Notes under the pieces: model-generated | What the model saw: the letters and a program-made list of their open reading frames with translations, nothing else | The model's database searches: none | What the model was told of the DNA's origin: nothing | Assembly: GCA_946413985.1 (NCBI GenBank) | Contig: CAMKMS010000009.1 | Span: 1 to 42,117 of the forward strand | Direction of reading: 5' to 3' | Source: an uncultured Mycoplasmatota bacterium | GTDB lineage: Bacteria; Bacillota_I; Bacilli_A; RF39; UBA660 | DNA length: 42,117 nucleotides | Shown here: in pieces, positions 30,238 through 40,217 of the stretch | Layout: every line of letters starts with the position of its first letter | Numbering within the stretch: position 1 is the stretch's first letter | Position numbers and translations under genes: made by a program

Positions 30238-30822
30238 CTATTTTCTTTTTAAAACAAAATTATTCCAAACTACTCCATTATTGTAATTAGAAGTTACTAT
30301 GTTTTGATTAAATTCTATTAGTTTTAAATCGGCATGAGTAGATAAGTCTTCAAACATATCTTTACTTAAATAAGTAAAAAATCTACCATCGCTTTTTATT
30401 TCTTCACCATTTCCATCTTTAAAGCAAGTATATAAAACACCATCTTCTTTTAAGGAAATTCTAATTTTTTTTAGAATTCCTAATAATTCATTCCTTTTAA
30501 CATGTAATAGTGATGAACATGCCCATACTCCATCATATTTACTAATATCACATAGTTGGCTAAAATCCATACATTTAACATCTAATTGTGTATACTCTCT
30601 AGCAAGCTTACATAACTCTTCACTACCATCTATTGCTACTACTTCATATCCTTGATTTTTAAAATTTAGTGTATCTCTTCCACTACCACATCCAAAATCA
30701 AGAATTGTTCCTGTTTTTGGTAAGTATTTTAAAAACATTCTATATTGTTTTGTCATATCAAGATTGACTGTAGTATCAAAATAATTTTTAGCATTTTTAT
30801 TATAAAAATCTAATGTTGACAT
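30238..30822 (-). CDS. class I SAM-dependent methyltransferase
   Basis: GTILDFGCGSGRDTLNFKNQGYEVVAIDGS. Confidence 0.9.
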   Translation of the reverse strand: MSTLDFYNKNAKNYFDTTVNLDMTKQYRMFLKYLPKTGTILDFGCGSGRDTLNFKNQGYEVVAIDGSEELCKLAREYTQLDVKCMDFSQLCDISKYDGVWACSSLLHVKRNELLGILKKIRISLKEDGVLYTCFKDGNGEEIKSDGRFFTYLSKDMFEDLSTHADLKLIEFNQNIVTSNYNNGVVWNNFVLKRK

Positions 30823-30931
30823 ATATTATAACCCTCCACTAAAGATAATTATAATATAAATATGCATTTTTGACAAATATTAAACACTATGATATAATGC
30901 TTATTACTGATTTAACTTTTTTTGAAAGGAA

Positions 30932-32611
30932 ATGATAAAAATGATTAGTAATACTAAAGAAACTTTAGTTTGTGCATTAGGTGGTCTTGGTGAAGTAGGA
31001 AAAAATATGTATGTTGTTACTCACGAAGATGAAATCTTTATTATAGATTGTGGCGTAATGTTTCCAGAAGATAACTTAATGGGAATAGATTATGTACTTG
31101 CAGATTATTCTCATTTAAAAAATCTTCAAGATAAAATAAAAGGATTAATTATAACTCATGGACATGAAGATCATATTGGTGGAATACCATTTTTACTTAA
31201 TAATATTAATATACCAGTTATATATGCTCCATTTATAGCAGAAAAACTAATTAAAAATAAATTATCTGAAAGAAATATAAGTTGTCCAAAAGTAATTTGT
31301 ATTAATGAAGACTTACATATAAAAACAAAACATTTTAATATAGAATTCTTTAGAACAACACACTCTATTCCAGATTCTTTTGGAATGGCTATTACTACAG
31401 TAAATGGAACTATTGTAGAAACAGGAGATTTTAAATTTGACTTAACACCTATTGGACCTGTTGCTAATTTTGGAAAAATTGCAACAATTGGAAATAATGG
31501 TGTAACACTTTTACTTAGTGATTCAACAAATGCATTACTTCCAGGATTTTCTAATAGTGAATCTGTAGTTGATGAAGCACTTGCAGAAATATTTTCTGAA
31601 AATACAAAATCAAGAATAATTCTAGCAACATTTGCAAGTAACATATACAGACTTACTCATATTATTGAAACATGTAAAGAGAATAATAGAAAAATTGCTG
31701 TATTTGGAAGAAGTATGAATACAAGTATTGATATAGCACTTGAATGTGGATTTATTAAAGATAAAGATATATTTGTTACTAGTGATGAAGCAAATAAATT
31801 AGAACCTTCAAAAATATGCTTATTATGTACAGGTTCTCAAGGTGAGCCACTTGCAGCATTATCTAGAATTGCTAATGGAAGCGATAAAAATATTACTTTA
31901 ATGCCAGATGACGTAGTAATATTTTCATCATCTCCGATTCCGGGAAATGCAATGTCTATTAATAGAGTCATAAATAAGCTATATTTAAAGGGTGCTAAAG
32001 TATACACAAATGCTACTGATGTTAATGTTCATACAAGTGGTCATGCAAGACAAGATGAATTAAAACTATTATTCAGACTTACAAAACCAAAATATTTTAT
32101 GCCAATGCATGGGGAATATAGAATGTTAGCAGGACACGCTGAACTTGCAAAAGAATGTGGAATTCCTGAAGAAAACACTTTTATATGTAAAAATGGAGAT
32201 ATTATTGCTATAAAAGATAATGTGGTTTATAAAAAAAGATCTATTCCAATAAATGACATATATGTCGATGGTAATAGAATTGGTGATGTTGGACTTACTA
32301 TTATTAAAGATAGAAAAATAATGTCAACAGATGGTGTTCTTATCGTAATTCTAAATTTAGATTTAGAAAAAAGAAAAATGTTAATTGAACCTAATGTCAC
32401 TACACGTGGATTTGTAATAGTAAATGATAATCAAGAACTAATAAAACAAATTGAGGATAAAGTAAATATAATAACTTTAAATGAACTTGAAAAAGACAAC
32501 TTTAGTTTAACAGATTTAAAAAATAGAATAATACTTGAAATAAATTCATACGTTATTGAACTAACTGGTAGAAGACCAATTATTATTCCTATGATATTAA
32601 GTATTAAATAA
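30932..32611 (+). CDS. rnj: ribonuclease J
   Basis: ITHGHEDHIGGIPFLL, beta-CASP; promoter TTGACA-17-TATAAT just upstream. Confidence 0.95.
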   Translation: MIKMISNTKETLVCALGGLGEVGKNMYVVTHEDEIFIIDCGVMFPEDNLMGIDYVLADYSHLKNLQDKIKGLIITHGHEDHIGGIPFLLNNINIPVIYAPFIAEKLIKNKLSERNISCPKVICINEDLHIKTKHFNIEFFRTTHSIPDSFGMAITTVNGTIVETGDFKFDLTPIGPVANFGKIATIGNNGVTLLLSDSTNALLPGFSNSESVVDEALAEIFSENTKSRIILATFASNIYRLTHIIETCKENNRKIAVFGRSMNTSIDIALECGFIKDKDIFVTSDEANKLEPSKICLLCTGSQGEPLAALSRIANGSDKNITLMPDDVVIFSSSPIPGNAMSINRVINKLYLKGAKVYTNATDVNVHTSGHARQDELKLLFRLTKPKYFMPMHGEYRMLAGHAELAKECGIPEENTFICKNGDIIAIKDNVVYKKRSIPINDIYVDGNRIGDVGLTIIKDRKIMSTDGVLIVILNLDLEKRKMLIEPNVTTRGFVIVNDNQELIKQIEDKVNIITLNELEKDNFSLTDLKNRIILEINSYVIELTGRRPIIIPMILSIK

Positions 32612-32640
32612 AAAAAAGATTTTTATAAATCTTTTTTTAT
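32610..32640. terminator. bidirectional intrinsic terminator
   Basis: AAAAAAAGATTT-TTATA-AATCTTTTTTT between convergent genes. Confidence 0.8.
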
Positions 32641-34046
32641 TTTATTAAATATAAACTATCATTTATTATTATAAAAGCATCATTATTACTAGATACGAAA
32701 TATGGATGTTTTAATGAATTATTTAAGAATGTAACATATCCTATTTTTGATAATTCTGGTAAATCATATTTTTTGAAAGAATTAGACAAATAATCCATAA
32801 AGTCTTTACTATTTCTTAAATCACACTTGTTAATTTTACTATAATAAATAGTTGCTTCATTTTCTTCTGATTCAATTATTATCAAATAATAATCATCATT
32901 TTCTAATATTTCAATATTTTTAACTTCTTTAATATCAAGTTTATTTTTATAATTTATTAATTCATTTTCAATAATAATTGTTCCATCCCAATTTTTATTA
33001 AATGAAATTTTAATATTTTCTTCACTTTTTATTTCATGTAATGAATTAACATCATCATCAAACCTTGATACTTTTATGGTAGAATCAATAAAGTGTTCTT
33101 GATAATGAGGAAAATGTATTTCATAATTTTTTAACATTTCTGTTTCATTATAATCATAACAAATTACATAATCATCATATTCTGGAACAATTCTTTCAAA
33201 TGGAATAAATGCTAAAATAAATGTTAAAACTATGATTGATGTATATATAGTATCCTTCTTTTTACTTGTTCTCTCTTTTATACCATTTAAAACCTTAAGA
33301 GCACTCATAATCCACAACACACTAAGTATTATAATACTAGTAAATTCTAAAATTCCTACACTTAAAGAAGGTGTTGCGTAAGTACAATCTTTTATTAAAT
33401 TCATTTCTCCTAAGAAAATTGCGAAATCATAAAATGCATGTAAGAAAATAACTGACCATATATTTTTTGTTTTATAGTATATACTTCCAAGTAATACTCC
33501 AACTGATACAGCATTTATTATTTGCAATATAGTTTCAAAAACTGTTTGTTCGCTTAAATTTATAATGTGCATTACTCCAAACACTAAAGATGAAAGAATA
33601 ATAGATTTAATAACTGAATTTCTATCATTAGAAAATCTTTCTATAAATTCATTTTGCAACCATCCTCTACATAGAAATTCTTCTGCTATTCCTACAAATA
33701 AGCATAAAACAAAAACATTAATACAGTTTGATATTGAAAATGAACCCTGATTGAAAAGATTAACAATAAATGTAATTATGGAATATGCGAGCATTGGTAA
33801 TCCCAAATAAATACTATTCCAAAACTTCTTTTTCTTTTCTGTAAAAACATATGAATTATGAAATAATAGCATTACAACTAAAATGGAAAGTGCATAAAAT
33901 ATTTCATATATAACATCTGTTCCATATTTTGCAAATAAACTAGATGAAGCTAATAATTCAGTAACACACATCATAAGAAGATCTAATCCAACAAAAATTA
34001 ATAACATTTTTACAAAAAATTTATATATATTTTTTTCATTTTTCAT
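32637..34046 (-). CDS. CPBP family intramembrane metalloprotease with long C-terminal extension
   Basis: GIAEEFLCRGWLQNEF (EExxxR), FGVMHI, HAFYDF. Confidence 0.88.
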   Translation of the reverse strand: MKNEKNIYKFFVKMLLIFVGLDLLMMCVTELLASSSLFAKYGTDVIYEIFYALSILVVMLLFHNSYVFTEKKKKFWNSIYLGLPMLAYSIITFIVNLFNQGSFSISNCINVFVLCLFVGIAEEFLCRGWLQNEFIERFSNDRNSVIKSIILSSLVFGVMHIINLSEQTVFETILQIINAVSVGVLLGSIYYKTKNIWSVIFLHAFYDFAIFLGEMNLIKDCTYATPSLSVGILEFTSIIILSVLWIMSALKVLNGIKERTSKKKDTIYTSIIVLTFILAFIPFERIVPEYDDYVICYDYNETEMLKNYEIHFPHYQEHFIDSTIKVSRFDDDVNSLHEIKSEENIKISFNKNWDGTIIIENELINYKNKLDIKEVKNIEILENDDYYLIIIESEENEATIYYSKINKCDLRNSKDFMDYLSNSFKKYDLPELSKIGYVTFLNNSLKHPYFVSSNNDAFIIINDSLYLIK

Positions 34047-34153
34047 AAAATCAACCTACTTCCTATTCTAAATCAATTATACTATATTATTAAAAAATTA
34101 AAAAGGTTTTTTGAAAAATAAAAAACCTATAAAATATAGGTTAAATTCTAAAA

Positions 34154-34230
34154 TGGTGGAGAATGTGGGACTTGAACCCGCGACCTCCTGCGTGCAAGGC
34201 AGATGCTCTAGCCAACTGAGCTAATTCCCC
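34154..34230 (-). tRNA. tRNA-Ala(TGC)
   Basis: GGGGAATTAGCTCAGTTGG, anticodon loop CTTGCAC, GGTTCAAGTCC, encoded CCA. Confidence 0.97.
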
Positions 34231-34306
34231 ACTAGGTAGGCACTTGATAACAATCAAGCATATTAATACTACCATAATAATCATTAATAAGTCAAGCAAA
34301 ATGTAT

Positions 34307-35248
34307 TTATTTTGTTAAAATATTCATTATTTCAAGGCCTAATTTTACGCTATCATGTCTTATCATATCATCATCAATTTTTAAAAGTGGCTTTTTAATA
34401 TTTTCTATTTTGATATTTTCATCATCTACAACTACTAAATCTTTTTGCTCTAAAGTCTCATACTTCTTCTGAATCTTTTTACTAACAACATCACTATTAG
34501 TTATAACAATATCTATTTTTCTTTTTCCTAAATATTCATTTAAAAGATTTATATGATCACTTACTTTAAAGCCATCTGTCTCTCCAGGTTGAGACATCAT
34601 ATTACATATATAAATAATTTTAGCATTGCTTTCATCAATAGCTTTTATTATATCTTTGCACAATAAATTAGGTATAATACTTGTAAATAAACTACCCATA
34701 CTTAAAACAACTGCATCACTATTTTTTATTTTTTCTATAACTTCTTCATTTGCTTTAGGATTCTTTTTATAATATACTCTTTTTATTTTTTTATCACTTT
34801 TTGTTATATTATGTTCGCCTTCTACAATGCTTCCATCTGCCATCTCACCCATTAAAACTACATTATCATCTGTAAGTGGTAAAACTGTACCTTTTAAATT
34901 TAAAATCTTTGTGATATGTTTAATTCCTTCAGACATACTTCCATATATATCCATTAGTGCTGTTAATATTATATTTCCAACAGTATGACCATCAAAATTT
35001 CCATTTGTTTTAAATCTATAATTAACAATTTTACCAATTATATCTTCCGTTTCAGACATAGCAATTAATACTCTTCTAATGTCTCCCATAGCAGGAACAT
35101 TGAATTCTTCCCTTAATTTACCTGTGCTCTTTCCATCATCACAAACACTTACAACTGCAGTAATATCAAAAGGAAATTTTTTTAATCCACTTAATAATAC
35201 TGATTGTCCACTTCCTCCTCCTAAAACAACTATTTTTTTATCTTCCAT
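34307..35248 (-). CDS. yvcK: gluconeogenesis factor YvcK/CofD-like
   Basis: VVLGGGSGQSVLLSGLKKFPFDITAVVSVCDDGKSTGKLR. Confidence 0.95.
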   Translation of the reverse strand: MEDKKIVVLGGGSGQSVLLSGLKKFPFDITAVVSVCDDGKSTGKLREEFNVPAMGDIRRVLIAMSETEDIIGKIVNYRFKTNGNFDGHTVGNIILTALMDIYGSMSEGIKHITKILNLKGTVLPLTDDNVVLMGEMADGSIVEGEHNITKSDKKIKRVYYKKNPKANEEVIEKIKNSDAVVLSMGSLFTSIIPNLLCKDIIKAIDESNAKIIYICNMMSQPGETDGFKVSDHINLLNEYLGKRKIDIVITNSDVVSKKIQKKYETLEQKDLVVVDDENIKIENIKKPLLKIDDDMIRHDSVKLGLEIMNILTK

Positions 35249-35250
35249 AA

Positions 35251-36216
35251 TTATTCTCCTCTATTTACAAAATAAGAATAGTATTCTTCAAAGCAAATAT
35301 TTTCATTATATATTATTTGTGAAGCATCACTTCCAACATATCTAAGTCTCCAAATATCTTCTTGAAACTTTGTTAAATATTCTTTATCACTCTCAAATCT
35401 AAAAATAAACCCATATTTATAAGCATTTTCCCTTAACCATTTGTATTCACTACTATCTTTTACTTTTTTAACTTTCTTAGTATAAATATATGGCTCAAGA
35501 TCAAAGGATAGACCTGTTTGATATTCAGAATGCCCTGCTCTTGCTACATACTCATCTGCTTCACTCTTCCCATAACTACTAGAGGCACTATTATACAATT
35601 TTTTTTGTTCTTTATAACTCCTATAACCACTAGATACTACAAATGTAAATCCTTCTGCTTTTGCATCTTCTATTAAAGATGTAATAGAATCTAAAATACT
35701 ATTACTTATTTTAACATTATCATAAGCATATTTTATTGGAATTGTTGTAATATCTTCAGGAACATAATCTGATGATAAGCCATATAATCTATTTACAAGC
35801 ATTAATTCACCTTTAGATATATCTGTTTGTTTAGCATTATCTATCCATTCAACATTTGCTTCTGTATTAATAATAGAAACAATTGTTGAAAAATCTTTTT
35901 CTTTATTATTCTTTTTATATTCTAAGTAATTATCTAAATTATCATATATAAAAAATTTTTCATTAATAAAAGATATTATATTACTATTTACATCTCTTTT
36001 TAAGATATCTTCAATTTTATTATTATCTAATTTATTAAGTATTATTTTTACTTCTTCATCACTATATCCAATATTTAGTAATTTATATTCATATGTTTTA
36101 GTATATTTAATATTAGATACAATTGTTGAAACGCCATATATAGTACCAATAATAATTCCTATAACTATTATAATGAAAATAGCAAATTTAGTATAATTAA
36201 ATTTTCTTATAGTCAT
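35251..36216 (-). CDS. M15 family D-alanyl-D-alanine carboxypeptidase (VanY-like)
   Basis: VVSSGYRSYKEQKKLYN...AGHSEYQTGLSFDLE. Confidence 0.92.
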   Translation of the reverse strand: MTIRKFNYTKFAIFIIIVIGIIIGTIYGVSTIVSNIKYTKTYEYKLLNIGYSDEEVKIILNKLDNNKIEDILKRDVNSNIISFINEKFFIYDNLDNYLEYKKNNKEKDFSTIVSIINTEANVEWIDNAKQTDISKGELMLVNRLYGLSSDYVPEDITTIPIKYAYDNVKISNSILDSITSLIEDAKAEGFTFVVSSGYRSYKEQKKLYNSASSSYGKSEADEYVARAGHSEYQTGLSFDLEPYIYTKKVKKVKDSSEYKWLRENAYKYGFIFRFESDKEYLTKFQEDIWRLRYVGSDASQIIYNENICFEEYYSYFVNRGE

Positions 36217-36281
36217 ATTATCACCATACTAATTATACTAAAAAATTAATATTTTTAATAGATTAAAACAAAAGATGAGAT

Positions 36282-37292
36282 TTAATCCTCATCCTTTTTT
36301 TCATTATTATCAAATAAGTCATGTCTAACTTTTTCTTCAATTTCTTTAAATAGTTCTGGATTTTCTTTTAATAAAAGTTTTACATTTTCTTTACCTTGTC
36401 CAATTTTTTCACCTTTGTAACTAAACCATGCTCCACTCTTATCAATTATTCCAATATTAGAAGCAATATCAATTACTTCTCCAATTCTTGAAATACCTTC
36501 CCCATACATTATTTCAACTTCAGCAGTTTTAAATGGAGGAGCAACTTTATTCTTAACTACTTTAATTACAGTTTTATTTCCAAGAACATCACCATTTACT
36601 TTTATTTGTTCACTACGTCTTACATCTAATCTAATTGTTGAATAAAATTTTAAAGCTCTTCCACCAGGTGTTGTTTCTGGATTTCCAAACATTATACCAA
36701 CCTTTTCTCTCAATTGATTAATAAATATACAAATAGTATTAGTTTTATTAATAACTCCACTTAACTTTCTTAATGCTTGTGACATTAATCTTGCTTGTAA
36801 ACCAACATGTGAATCTCCCATTTCACCTTCTATTTCAGCTTGAGGAACAAGTGCTGCAACTGAATCAATAACTATTATACTCATTGCCTCACTTCTTACA
36901 AGAGCTTCAACTATTTCAAGAGCTTGTTCTCCTGTATCAGGTTGACTCAATAAAAGATTATCAGTATCAACTCCTAATTTTTTTGCATATACAGGATCAA
37001 GCGCATGTTCAGCATCAATAAAAGCAGCTCTACCTCCAAGTTTTTGAACTTCAGCTATAGCATGTAAAGCAATTGTAGTTTTACCACTTGATTCTGGTCC
37101 AAATACTTCAATAATTCTTCCTTTTGGATATCCCCCTACACCTAGTGCTTGATCTAAAGCAATTGATCCACTAGATACAACATCTATATTCTTAACACCT
37201 TTTTCTCCTAATTTCATTATTGCGCCTTTGCCAAATTGTTTTTCAATATCAGCTAAGACTTGATCTAATGTTTTATCTTTCTCTTTTTTCAT
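36282..37292 (-). CDS. recA: recombinase RecA
   Basis: [17 protein letters not shown]; full-length RecA. Confidence 0.99.
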   Translation of the reverse strand: MKKEKDKTLDQVLADIEKQFGKGAIMKLGEKGVKNIDVVSSGSIALDQALGVGGYPKGRIIEVFGPESSGKTTIALHAIAEVQKLGGRAAFIDAEHALDPVYAKKLGVDTDNLLLSQPDTGEQALEIVEALVRSEAMSIIVIDSVAALVPQAEIEGEMGDSHVGLQARLMSQALRKLSGVINKTNTICIFINQLREKVGIMFGNPETTPGGRALKFYSTIRLDVRRSEQIKVNGDVLGNKTVIKVVKNKVAPPFKTAEVEIMYGEGISRIGEVIDIASNIGIIDKSGAWFSYKGEKIGQGKENVKLLLKENPELFKEIEEKVRHDLFDNNEKKDED

Positions 37293-37318
37293 AAGTCTAA
37301 ATCTCCTTCGATAGTTTA

Positions 37319-37347
37319 ATTTTAAAACAATTATTAATCTTTGTCAA
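37319..37347 (-). promoter_or_regulatory. recA promoter
   Basis: TTGACA - 17 bp - TAAAAT. Confidence 0.8.
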
Positions 37348-37499
37348 CAATTTTTTACAAACTTTTGTTTGTTTATTTTTCAATTATAAAAAAATAATTA
37401 TTTGTATAATTATTTTTTGTTTTAAAATAGTGATAAATAATTATATTTTATGAGTTTTAATACATATAAATCATCAAAATATAGTTTTAAAAAAATAAC

Positions 37500-37535
37500 A
37501 ATATATTTAAATATTGTTATTTTCCTAAAAACTTT
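37500..37535 (-). terminator. intrinsic terminator after pgsA
   Basis: AATAACAATAT-TTAAAT-ATATTGTTATT-TTTTT. Confidence 0.8.
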
Positions 37536-38107
37536 TTATTTTTTTCATAATATTGAATACCACTTATTATTGATAATATTGTAGCAATCAATATCAACAC
37601 TTTAGCAGGATAGAAATTAAATAAAGAGAATGGTAGATCATAGAAGAATAATAATGTAACTCCTATCATCATGCACATAGTTTTTGCTTTTCCTGCTTTA
37701 GAAGCACCAACTGCCCCATTTTTTTGACCTGCAACCATTTTAATTGAATCAACAACTATATCTCTTGATACTATTATAACTGGAACTACAACACTAATAT
37801 AACCTTCATTTGCAAGAACTATAAGTACTCCATTTACAAGAATTTTATCTGCAATAGCATCCATTACTTTTCCAATATCAGTAACCATATTATATTTTCT
37901 TGCTAAATGTCCATCAAGAAAATCAGTAAGAGCAGCAATCATAAATATAACGCCACTTATTAAATATTTACTATCAATAATGAAAGTTGGACTTATTGAT
38001 AGTTCTGGAAAACTAATTCCTATTTTCTCAAGAGGAAATATCAATATTATTAATAATAATACTGATAAAGCTATTCTACATATTGTGATCTTATTTGGTA
38101 CATTCAT
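37517..38107 (-). CDS. pgsA: CDP-diacylglycerol-glycerol-3-phosphate 3-phosphatidyltransferase
   Basis: NVPNKITICRIALS...DFLDGHLARKYNMVTDIGKVMDAIADK. Confidence 0.96.
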   Translation of the reverse strand: MNVPNKITICRIALSVLLLIILIFPLEKIGISFPELSISPTFIIDSKYLISGVIFMIAALTDFLDGHLARKYNMVTDIGKVMDAIADKILVNGVLIVLANEGYISVVVPVIIVSRDIVVDSIKMVAGQKNGAVGASKAGKAKTMCMMIGVTLLFFYDLPFSLFNFYPAKVLILIATILSIISGIQYYEKNKKFLGK

Positions 38108-38109
38108 AT

Positions 38110-38604
38110 TTACATCTCCATTTCAACTATATTATTTATAATATAATTATTCTTTTCTTGTTTATCTGTAAAATGTTTAACAATTAGAATAACAAGAATA
38201 ACTAATATTATTACAGATATAATATAAATTATTGCATATTTAATTCCATTTGTTTTTTTTCTTTTAACAGTATAAGGAGAAACTATTCTATTTTCATTAT
38301 TCTTACTCTCTAATATTTTAATTTCTCTTGTCTGTTCTAATATATCTTCCACTGGAATTCTAGAAGTATAATTAAACATAAAATCATTAAATTTATCAAT
38401 TATATCATCTTCATCTAAGTTTAAATACTTAGCATATTTCTTAATTGTTTCTTTTAAAAAAAATACATCTTTAAAAGCATTAATATTACCATCTTCAAGA
38501 TTATCAAGTTGACTTTCAGTTATGTTTAAATCTTTGATTACTTCACTTTTGGATATTCCTATAGTTTCTCTAGCTTCCCTAAAACTTTCACCAATTTCCT
38601 TCAT
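38110..38604 (-). CDS. RodZ-like helix-turn-helix membrane protein
   Basis: IGESFREARETIGISKSEVIKDLNITESQLDNLEDG plus C-terminal TM; upstream of pgsA. Confidence 0.85.
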   Translation of the reverse strand: MKEIGESFREARETIGISKSEVIKDLNITESQLDNLEDGNINAFKDVFFLKETIKKYAKYLNLDEDDIIDKFNDFMFNYTSRIPVEDILEQTREIKILESKNNENRIVSPYTVKRKKTNGIKYAIIYIISVIILVILVILIVKHFTDKQEKNNYIINNIVEMEM

Positions 38605-38624
38605 GAATATATCTCCTATAATAA

Positions 38625-38980
38625 ATAATAATTCTTAATAAGCCATGTTCTGTACCTAAAAGGTGACAAACATTTATCTAAGGATTACTCCTTCCCTCAA
38701 AAATTTCTTATTCATTCTTGATGGGTTCCCCTACCAAATTTGGGTTTCTCACTCGTGGGGTTTACCTCGTTCCACCATCATTATTCCTAATGACATCGTC
38801 TCTATGGCACTTTTATATCTACGCGTAATCAGGTCTTGATTACCTCGAAGCCGTTAATATTTTCATATTACCTAGGGTTATTTTTTTCCCTAGCACGAAC
38901 GTTTCAAACATCACAGTTTGAGTGAGCATGGACTTTCCTCTACATATAAGATATGCAGCGTTTGTCTAAAGAATTATTCT
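38625..38980 (-). ncRNA. rnpB: RNase P RNA, Bacillus type B
   Basis: GAGGAAAGTCCATGCTCAC, AAAGTGCCATAGAGACGA, GTGGAACGAGGTAAACCCC, GAGAAACCCAAATTTGGTAGGGGAACCC, ACAGAACATGGCTTA; P1 AATAATTCTT/AAGAATTATT. Confidence 0.97.
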
Positions 38981-39288
38981 CCATATACTACTTTTTCTAA
39001 GTCACTAATTCTCTTTAATAAGTCAACATTAGTAACTCCTTTATTAGAGCCAGCTATATCTAAAGATGCTTTTAGATTTCTATTTTCTGATTTTAACTTA
39101 GAATTTTCATCTTCAAGTCTTTTAATTTCGCTAATCATCTTTTTAGTTGTTGTTTCAAATTCAACATAGTCTTTTATAATCATATCTAAAAATTGATCAA
39201 CTTCTTGTGGTCTATATCCCCTTGCATCAATTTTAAAATCTTTTTCTAATATTTCTCTAGCCGTTAAAAACTTCTTTTCTTCGTACAT
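38974..39288 (-). CDS. gpsB: DivIVA-domain cell division protein GpsB
   Basis: FLTAREILEKDFKIDARGYRPQEVDQFLDMIIKDY; start moved to ATG at 39288 because a promoter lies inside the longer ORF. Confidence 0.9.
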   Translation of the reverse strand: MYEEKKFLTAREILEKDFKIDARGYRPQEVDQFLDMIIKDYVEFETTTKKMISEIKRLEDENSKLKSENRNLKASLDIAGSNKGVTNVDLLKRISDLEKVVYGE

Positions 39289-39313
39289 CTTTTTTAGCCT
39301 CTCTTCCAGTCTA

Positions 39314-39342
39314 ATTTTACGACAAATAGGCATTTTTGTCAA
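39314..39342 (-). promoter_or_regulatory. gpsB promoter
   Basis: TTGACA - 17 bp - TAAAAT. Confidence 0.75.
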
Positions 39343-39372
39343 TAAAAGAGCAAAACCTATAAGATTTTGCTC
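39343..39372 (-). terminator. intrinsic terminator upstream of gpsB promoter
   Basis: GAGCAAAA-TCTTATAGG-TTTTGCTC-TTTTATT. Confidence 0.75.
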
Positions 39373-39506
39373 TCTATATTTAAAATACATTTATTTAATT
39401 CACTATCTAATTCCTTAAAAATACTATTAATATTGTCTATTATCATCCCTCCCAAAACTATAATAGCACTTTAATAATATTTTTCATTACTTTCGACATA
39501 TAAAGA

Positions 39507-40217
39507 TTATTTTTTTAAAGTGTCTTTAAATACTTCTAGTAAATTACTATAATCATTAGCATTAACTTTTTTAATTGAAATATCATATGTTAGCATACTA
39601 CCATTATTAATAATTTTATTTATTTCAGAATAATCAACACTTATATTACTAACAATAGTACCATGTTTAATCTTAAATAATACTTTTTCTTCACCATTAT
39701 ATTCATAATCAGTTTTATAATAATTATTATATTCATCAATATAATCACTTATATCTATATAGCAATTAAATCTCGAAGTTTTTACATCCTCTATATTACA
39801 ATGTTTAGTCACTTTTTTAAAAAAATCTATATTTGTAAATTTGTCATTTATATAATCAGGTTTTTTTGTTACTTCTTTTATTTTAGTTTTACTTGATTCT
39901 ACATAATATGTTTTTCCTTTATATATTAAATATCCATTTTCTTTGTCATTTGTATTATATAATTCCAAATTACCATCTGTAATATATTCAATAGTATCAC
40001 TACTATTATCAGATGTTTTATAAATAGTAAGTGAATAATTATTCTTTATTGGTTCAAGCATTTTTTCAATATCAATATTATCTCTACTATTTATTAATTT
40101 ACTAATACCATTATTACTAGAAAAAATACTATATATTAAAATTCCCAATAAAACTGCTACGATAGCTATTAGTTTTAATATTTCCTCATTAGTTAATTTC
40201 TTTTTCTCTTCTTCCAT
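39507..40217 (-). CDS. membrane-anchored hypothetical protein
   Basis: N-terminal TM (ILKLIAIVAVLLGILIYSIF) and extracytoplasmic domain. Confidence 0.65.
   Translation of the reverse strand: MEEEKKKLTNEEILKLIAIVAVLLGILIYSIFSSNNGISKLINSRDNIDIEKMLEPIKNNYSLTIYKTSDNSSDTIEYITDGNLELYNTNDKENGYLIYKGKTYYVESSKTKIKEVTKKPDYINDKFTNIDFFKKVTKHCNIEDVKTSRFNCYIDISDYIDEYNNYYKTDYEYNGEEKVLFKIKHGTIVSNISVDYSEINKIINNGSMLTYDISIKKVNANDYSNLLEVFKDTLKK

Noticed and set aside
31171-31644. 157-aa minus-strand ORF opposite RNase J
   Set aside because: Antisense to a conserved CDS, no ribosome-binding site or homology recognised.
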